Positions 5,150 through 8,107 of a DNA stretch of 8,107 nt are shown piece after piece. Position numbers and translations under genes: made by a program. Each line of letters opens with the position of its first letter. Positions within the stretch are counted from its first letter, which is position 1. The notes under the pieces are model-generated. The model was given only the letters and a program-made list of their open reading frames with translations. It had not been told where the DNA came from and did not search any database. The stretch comes from JAAYZB01 sp035379945 (GTDB taxonomy: Bacteria > Bacillota_I > Bacilli_A > Izemoplasmatales > Hujiaoplasmataceae). The DNA lies in assembly GCA_035379945.1 (NCBI GenBank), contig DAOSWG010000023.1, forward strand, positions 1 to 8,107, read 5' to 3'.

Positions 5150-6168
5150 TGACAAAAAGATTTATCGATTTAAGAAGCGACACGGTAACAAAGCCGACAT
5201 CGGATATGCTGATGGCTATGACAAACGCGGAAGTGGGGGACGACGTATTCTCTGACGACCCCACGATGAACGAACTGGAGGCCATGGCCGCCAGAATGCT
5301 CGGGAAAGATGACGCCGTCTTCGTTCCCTCCGGAACATTTTCCAACCAGTTGGCGCTTTTTACTCACTGCGTTAGGGGCGAAGAAGTGATTGTCGATCAG
5401 GATGCCCATATTGTCCAGCATGAATCGGGAGCGTCTTCGATCATCTCGGGCGTCCAGCTTTTCACCATGGAAAGCTATAACGGGATTTGGGATCTAGAGA
5501 AACTTGCCAAAACCGTGAAGGAAAGAACTATCTCCACGACCGAAACCAGACTCATTTGCATTGAAAATGCTCATGGCGGCAGCGTTTTGCCGCTGGATTA
5601 TATGAAAAAAGTTTATGATTTGGCCAAATCGAAAAACTTGTTAGTCCATTTAGACGGAGCGAGAATCTTCAATGCGGCGACTTTCCTGAAATGCGATGTC
5701 AAAGAGATCGCCAAATACGCCGATTCCATCAGCGTTTGCCTTTCCAAGGGGCTATGTTCACCGATCGGCACTTTGCTCGTCGGATCCAAGGATTTCATTA
5801 AAAAAGCCAGGATCAAACGTAAAATCATGGGCGGTGGCATGCGCCAGGTTGGCATCCTTGCCGCTTGCGGCAAGATCTCCCTCGACCGCATGACCAAACG
5901 CCTTAACGAAGACCACGAGAATGCCAAATACATGGCGGAACTGTTGAACCAGATCAAAGGCGTTGCGATCGACGAAACCCAAAGGGATATCAACATGGTG
6001 TTTTTCGATATCGACGACAAACGAAAATACAAGTTGGAGGAATATCTTTACAATCACGGAGTGAAGATCCTTCCTTACGAAGACGGGTTCCGGTTCGTCA
6101 CCCACAACGACGTTTCGATGGCCGATGTCAAAATGGCCATCAATCTGGTGAAAGCGTACTTCAATTAA
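5149..6168 (+). CDS. ltaE: Low-specificity L-threonine aldolase
   Basis: The PLP enzyme (339 aa) cleaves L-threonine or allo-threonine to glycine and acetaldehyde, and can act on related beta-hydroxy amino acids. Family motifs run in order: DLRSDTVT (7-14), VGDDVFSDDPT (29-39), PSGTFSNQ (60-67), H87 expected to stack on the cofactor, HLDGAR (167-172, D169 binding the pyridine nitrogen). SKGLCSPIG (199-207) carries the Schiff-base lysine K200, and RFVTHNDVS lies near the C-terminus. The usual ENTHN motif reads ENAHGG. Length is normal. AGGAG lies 8 nt before the ATG, inside the end of aroQ, and the TAATG junction implies coupling. It supplies glycine or degrades threonine; a link with chorismate mutase is not obvious. 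Closely related beta-eliminating PLP enzymes are the alternative. Confidence 0.92.
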   Translation: MTKRFIDLRSDTVTKPTSDMLMAMTNAEVGDDVFSDDPTMNELEAMAARMLGKDDAVFVPSGTFSNQLALFTHCVRGEEVIVDQDAHIVQHESGASSIISGVQLFTMESYNGIWDLEKLAKTVKERTISTTETRLICIENAHGGSVLPLDYMKKVYDLAKSKNLLVHLDGARIFNAATFLKCDVKEIAKYADSISVCLSKGLCSPIGTLLVGSKDFIKKARIKRKIMGGGMRQVGILAACGKISLDRMTKRLNEDHENAKYMAELLNQIKGVAIDETQRDINMVFFDIDDKRKYKLEEYLYNHGVKILPYEDGFRFVTHNDVSMADVKMAINLVKAYFN

Positions 6169-6169
6169 A

Positions 6170-6688
6170 ATGAAGAGAATCATATTCAAAATCTACCGTC
6201 AGCCGGACATTAATTTGTCCGGTTCGACTTTGCATCGTTTTGCATTCAGGGGAATCATCTGGTTTGGTGACAAACTTTTGATGATTCAAAGCAAGAAATA
6301 CGGGGAAATGAAATTCCCCGGTGGCGGCAAGGAAAAAGGAGAGAAAACCTTAAAGACACTAAGAAGGGAAGTTCTGGAAGAAACCGGATATGTGATAAAG
6401 CCGCATCCGCGCTATTTCGGACATACAATCGAATACGCCAGAGATTACAAAGGCGAATACGATGTCTTCAAACAGGAATCCGGATATTATTTTTGCGAGG
6501 TGTATCCGGAAAACAAGGGGACTGCATATTCTTCCGGGGAAACCGCATATGGCTATCATCCGATTTTGGTGACGCTAGACGAAGCAATCAAGAACAACGA
6601 AAACGTTCAATCGAACGATATCATTCCCTGGAAGGAAAGGGACACCAAAATGTTATACACTTTAAAGGAAATGCAAAATGCGGATTAA
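6170..6688 (+). CDS. Nudix hydrolase
   Basis: The protein (172 aa) carries a complete Nudix box at residues 52-74 (G-x5-E-x7-REVLEETGY), the Mg-binding motif of enzymes that hydrolyse nucleoside diphosphates linked to other groups. The catalytic glutamates of REVLEE (E67, E70, E71) are all present. The preceding KFPGGG turn is typical. The C-terminal part (YYFCEVY...WKERDTKML) gives no clear substrate signature, so nucleotide-sugar, oxidised-nucleotide and cofactor substrates remain possible. The ATG begins one base after the stop of the threonine aldolase gene, with no strong ribosome site, so translation is probably coupled. Its end overlaps the next gene by 11 nt. Confidence 0.88.
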   Translation: MKRIIFKIYRQPDINLSGSTLHRFAFRGIIWFGDKLLMIQSKKYGEMKFPGGGKEKGEKTLKTLRREVLEETGYVIKPHPRYFGHTIEYARDYKGEYDVFKQESGYYFCEVYPENKGTAYSSGETAYGYHPILVTLDEAIKNNENVQSNDIIPWKERDTKMLYTLKEMQNAD

Positions 6689-7409
6689 TGTCTACTTAAG
6701 TTCCCGCGGGCTCTGCTCAAGACGGGAAGCCGACCGTCTCATCGAACAGGGCGAAGTGACGGTGAACGGAAAACCGGCCCGACTCGCCATGGACATCGCC
6801 GATACAGACGATGTCATTTTCAAAGGCAAGCCGGTTGCCAAAACCACCAAAGATAATGTCTATATCCTTTTGAATAAACCCAGAGGGATAATTTCGACGA
6901 CGGAAGCTGAAAAAAAGGACAATATCATATCTTATATCCATTATCCGCGCCGAATCTTTCCCGTCGGAAGACTCGACAAGGATTCTTCCGGTCTCATCAT
7001 TCTGACGACGGACGGACAGATTGTGAACAAGATCTTAAGAAGCGAGAACCGTCACGAGAAGGAATATGTTGTAAGAACCTGGCGCCCGTTCGACAAAGAT
7101 TTCATTGTCGAAATGGCATCCGGAGTCAATATTTACAATCCGGTGCGTCACCGGATCGAGACAACCAAACCGTGCAAGATCAAGAAACTGGAAAATGATC
7201 TGTTTTCAATCATTCTCACCCAAGGATTGAACCGGCAGATCAGAAGAATGGTAAAAGCCTTGGGAAACGAAGTCATCGAACTCGAAAGAGTTCGGATTAT
7301 GAACCTGGAAAAAGGCGATCTTTCGGAGGGATCATGGCGTTATATCGAAGGCAGGGAACTGGAAACTTTGATGTCGCTTGTTGGTGAAAACAGTCAAAAC
7401 ACCAAATAA
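6678..7409 (+). CDS. rluF: RsuA/RluB/E/F-family rRNA pseudouridine synthase, RluF-like
   Basis: The protein (243 aa) has an N-terminal S4 RNA-binding domain (about residues 1-50, with the GLCSRREADRLI helix and the GEVTVNG turn). A pseudouridine synthase domain follows, with catalytic Asp D100 in FPVGRLDKDSSG (94-105) and the C-terminal GLNRQIRRM motif. The latter, with LERVRIMN and EGSWR following, resembles RluF, which in E. coli modifies 23S rRNA near the peptidyl transferase centre; RluB or RsuA relatives are alternatives, so the symbol is tentative. AAGGAA lies 7 nt before the ATG, within the Nudix gene, in a different frame. It is the last gene of the aroQ operon. It is a second pseudouridine synthase in the window, unrelated in subfamily to the one at 226-903. 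Confidence 0.9.
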   Translation: MRINVYLSSRGLCSRREADRLIEQGEVTVNGKPARLAMDIADTDDVIFKGKPVAKTTKDNVYILLNKPRGIISTTEAEKKDNIISYIHYPRRIFPVGRLDKDSSGLIILTTDGQIVNKILRSENRHEKEYVVRTWRPFDKDFIVEMASGVNIYNPVRHRIETTKPCKIKKLENDLFSIILTQGLNRQIRRMVKALGNEVIELERVRIMNLEKGDLSEGSWRYIEGRELETLMSLVGENSQNTK

Positions 7410-7412
7410 ATT

Positions 7413-7442
7413 TAGTGTTAATAAATAATATGAATAGTGTTA
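7413..7442 (+). repeat. Direct repeat TAGTGTTA at the rnfC promoter
   Basis: TAGTGTTA occurs at 7413-7420 and 7435-7442, with starts 22 bp apart (about two helical turns). The first copy overlaps the -35 box and the second overlaps the -10 box. Such spacing would let two protein subunits bind one face of the DNA, but in such AT-rich sequence chance is possible. Confidence 0.5.
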
Positions 7443-7446
7443 TAAT
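7418..7446 (+). promoter_or_regulatory. Promoter of the rnf operon
   Basis: TTAATA (-35, four of six matches), a 17-nt spacer and an extended -10 TGTTATAAT (TG at 7438-7439, TATAAT 7441-7446). Transcription would start near 7453, leaving about 45 nt of leader before the ATG. Confidence 0.75.
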
Positions 7447-7497
7447 ACTTTGTGGCTGTGAAAGATGCTTACCATGTCTTGAAGGAGGATATCGCCA

Positions 7498-8107
7498 ATG
7501 ATTTTGCGTAAAGCGAAAGGCAAACACATCGAAGGCAAGAAACAAATGTCCAGATGCCAACCATTGCAGGAATACTTCAATCCGCCTTTTGTGTATCTCC
7601 CGCTTGTCCATCAGAACGCCGTTTTGAAACGCGTGGTGGAAGTGGGCGATGACATCAAAGTCGGACAAACAGTGGCTGTGCGCGAAGGTTTCGGAGCCAT
7701 GCCTTTCCATGCTTCAGTAAGCGGAAAAGTCAGCGCCGTCAAGAAAGTCTGGCACGCTTCCGGGAAAATGGTGGAAGCGATCGAGATTGAAAATGACAAT
7801 TTGAACCGGATGGATGATTCAATCAAACCGGAGAAAAACGTCGAAGGTCTCACGAAAGAACAACTGATCAAGAAAATGCAGGATGCCGGACTTTGCGGCA
7901 TGGGCGGGGCCAGTTTTCCGACCTATGTCAAGTACATGGCTAAGTGTCCGATCGACACCATTATCATCAATGATGTCGAGTGTGAACCGTACCTTACCTG
8001 CGACTGCATGCTTTCTCTCAACTATCCGGAGAAAGTGCTTAAGGGGCTCAAATATTTCATGAAGGCGGCTGATGCCACGCAAGGCGTCATCGCCATCAAA
8101 AATTACA
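7498..8107 (+). CDS. rnfC: RnfC-like subunit of Rnf electron transport complex (3' end beyond window)
   Basis: The first 203 codons are present; the gene runs off the right edge with no stop. RnfC is the membrane-peripheral, NADH-binding subunit of the Rnf complex, which couples ferredoxin and NAD oxidoreduction to ion pumping. Visible signatures are PLVHQN near residues 35-40, VEVGDDIKVGQ (47-57), the lipoyl-like FHASVSGKV (70-78), EIEND (96-100), AGLCGMGGASFPTYVKY (130-146) and NDVECEPYLTCD (158-169, the flavin/NADH region). The N-terminus lacks the usual GGIHP and QHIGAP sequences, so it is a divergent member. The 4Fe-4S cysteine clusters would lie past the edge. An excellent AAGGAGG is 9 nt before the ATG, predicting high expression. 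Other rnf genes probably follow. Confidence 0.88.
   Translation, partial: MILRKAKGKHIEGKKQMSRCQPLQEYFNPPFVYLPLVHQNAVLKRVVEVGDDIKVGQTVAVREGFGAMPFHASVSGKVSAVKKVWHASGKMVEAIEIENDNLNRMDDSIKPEKNVEGLTKEQLIKKMQDAGLCGMGGASFPTYVKYMAKCPIDTIIINDVECEPYLTCDCMLSLNYPEKVLKGLKYFMKAADATQGVIAIKNY

Noticed and set aside
7398..7419. Hairpin overlapping the rluF stop codon as a terminator
   Set aside because: The stem is AT-rich with a mismatch and no T-tract follows, so read-through into rnfC cannot be excluded.
1..8107. CRISPR array, IS element, tRNA, phage or toxin-antitoxin system
   Set aside because: No regularly spaced repeats, transposase motifs, cloverleaf sequences or relevant protein families were recognised on either strand.

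Overview
The window looks like a chromosomal segment from a low-to-mid-GC Gram-positive anaerobe or facultative anaerobe (Bacillota, plausibly a Bacilli/Erysipelotrichia/Acholeplasma-like lineage). This placement is an inference. It rests on strong AGGAGG-type ribosome binding sites, extended -10 promoters, tightly packed genes, a KtrB-type potassium transporter and an RnfC homologue. TGA is used as a stop and TGG encodes Trp, so the standard bacterial code applies and the Mycoplasma code does not.

Layout. The left third (1-2131) is a minus-strand cluster read right to left: ktrB (K+ transporter, interrupted by a 100-N assembly gap), an RluA-family pseudouridine synthase, and the N-terminal part of pepT (tripeptidase). 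A short divergent promoter region (2132-2303) separates it from plus-strand genes: a guanylate-kinase-like protein and an SSAT-like GNAT acetyltransferase (ATGA overlap), then a thioredoxin/thioredoxin-reductase-like pair with its own promoter and a terminator overlapping the reductase stop codon. A 256-bp intergenic region follows, with a perfect 11-bp inverted repeat, a second terminator and a strong extended -10 promoter. Next comes a tightly coupled four-gene operon: chorismate mutase (aroQ type), low-specificity L-threonine aldolase, a Nudix hydrolase and an RsuA/RluF-family pseudouridine synthase. The right edge holds a well-formed promoter and the first 203 codons of an rnfC-like gene, probably the first gene of an Rnf ion-pumping ferredoxin:NAD oxidoreductase operon that continues outside the window.

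How the genes may work together. Most are housekeeping or metabolic: RNA modification, K+ uptake, peptide and amino-acid metabolism, nucleotide clean-up. The most unusual element is the thioredoxin system. The reductase keeps the FAD motifs and a redox CxxC, but has lost the Arg-rich NADPH-recognition motif and is about 20 residues shorter in that domain; its partner thioredoxin has a CRPC active site. This resembles pyridine-nucleotide-independent, ferredoxin-dependent flavin thioredoxin reductases (FFTR). With an Rnf complex nearby, a ferredoxin-centred redox economy is a reasonable hypothesis. I found no CRISPR array, IS element, tRNA, rRNA or phage gene, and no clear new defence or mobile system.
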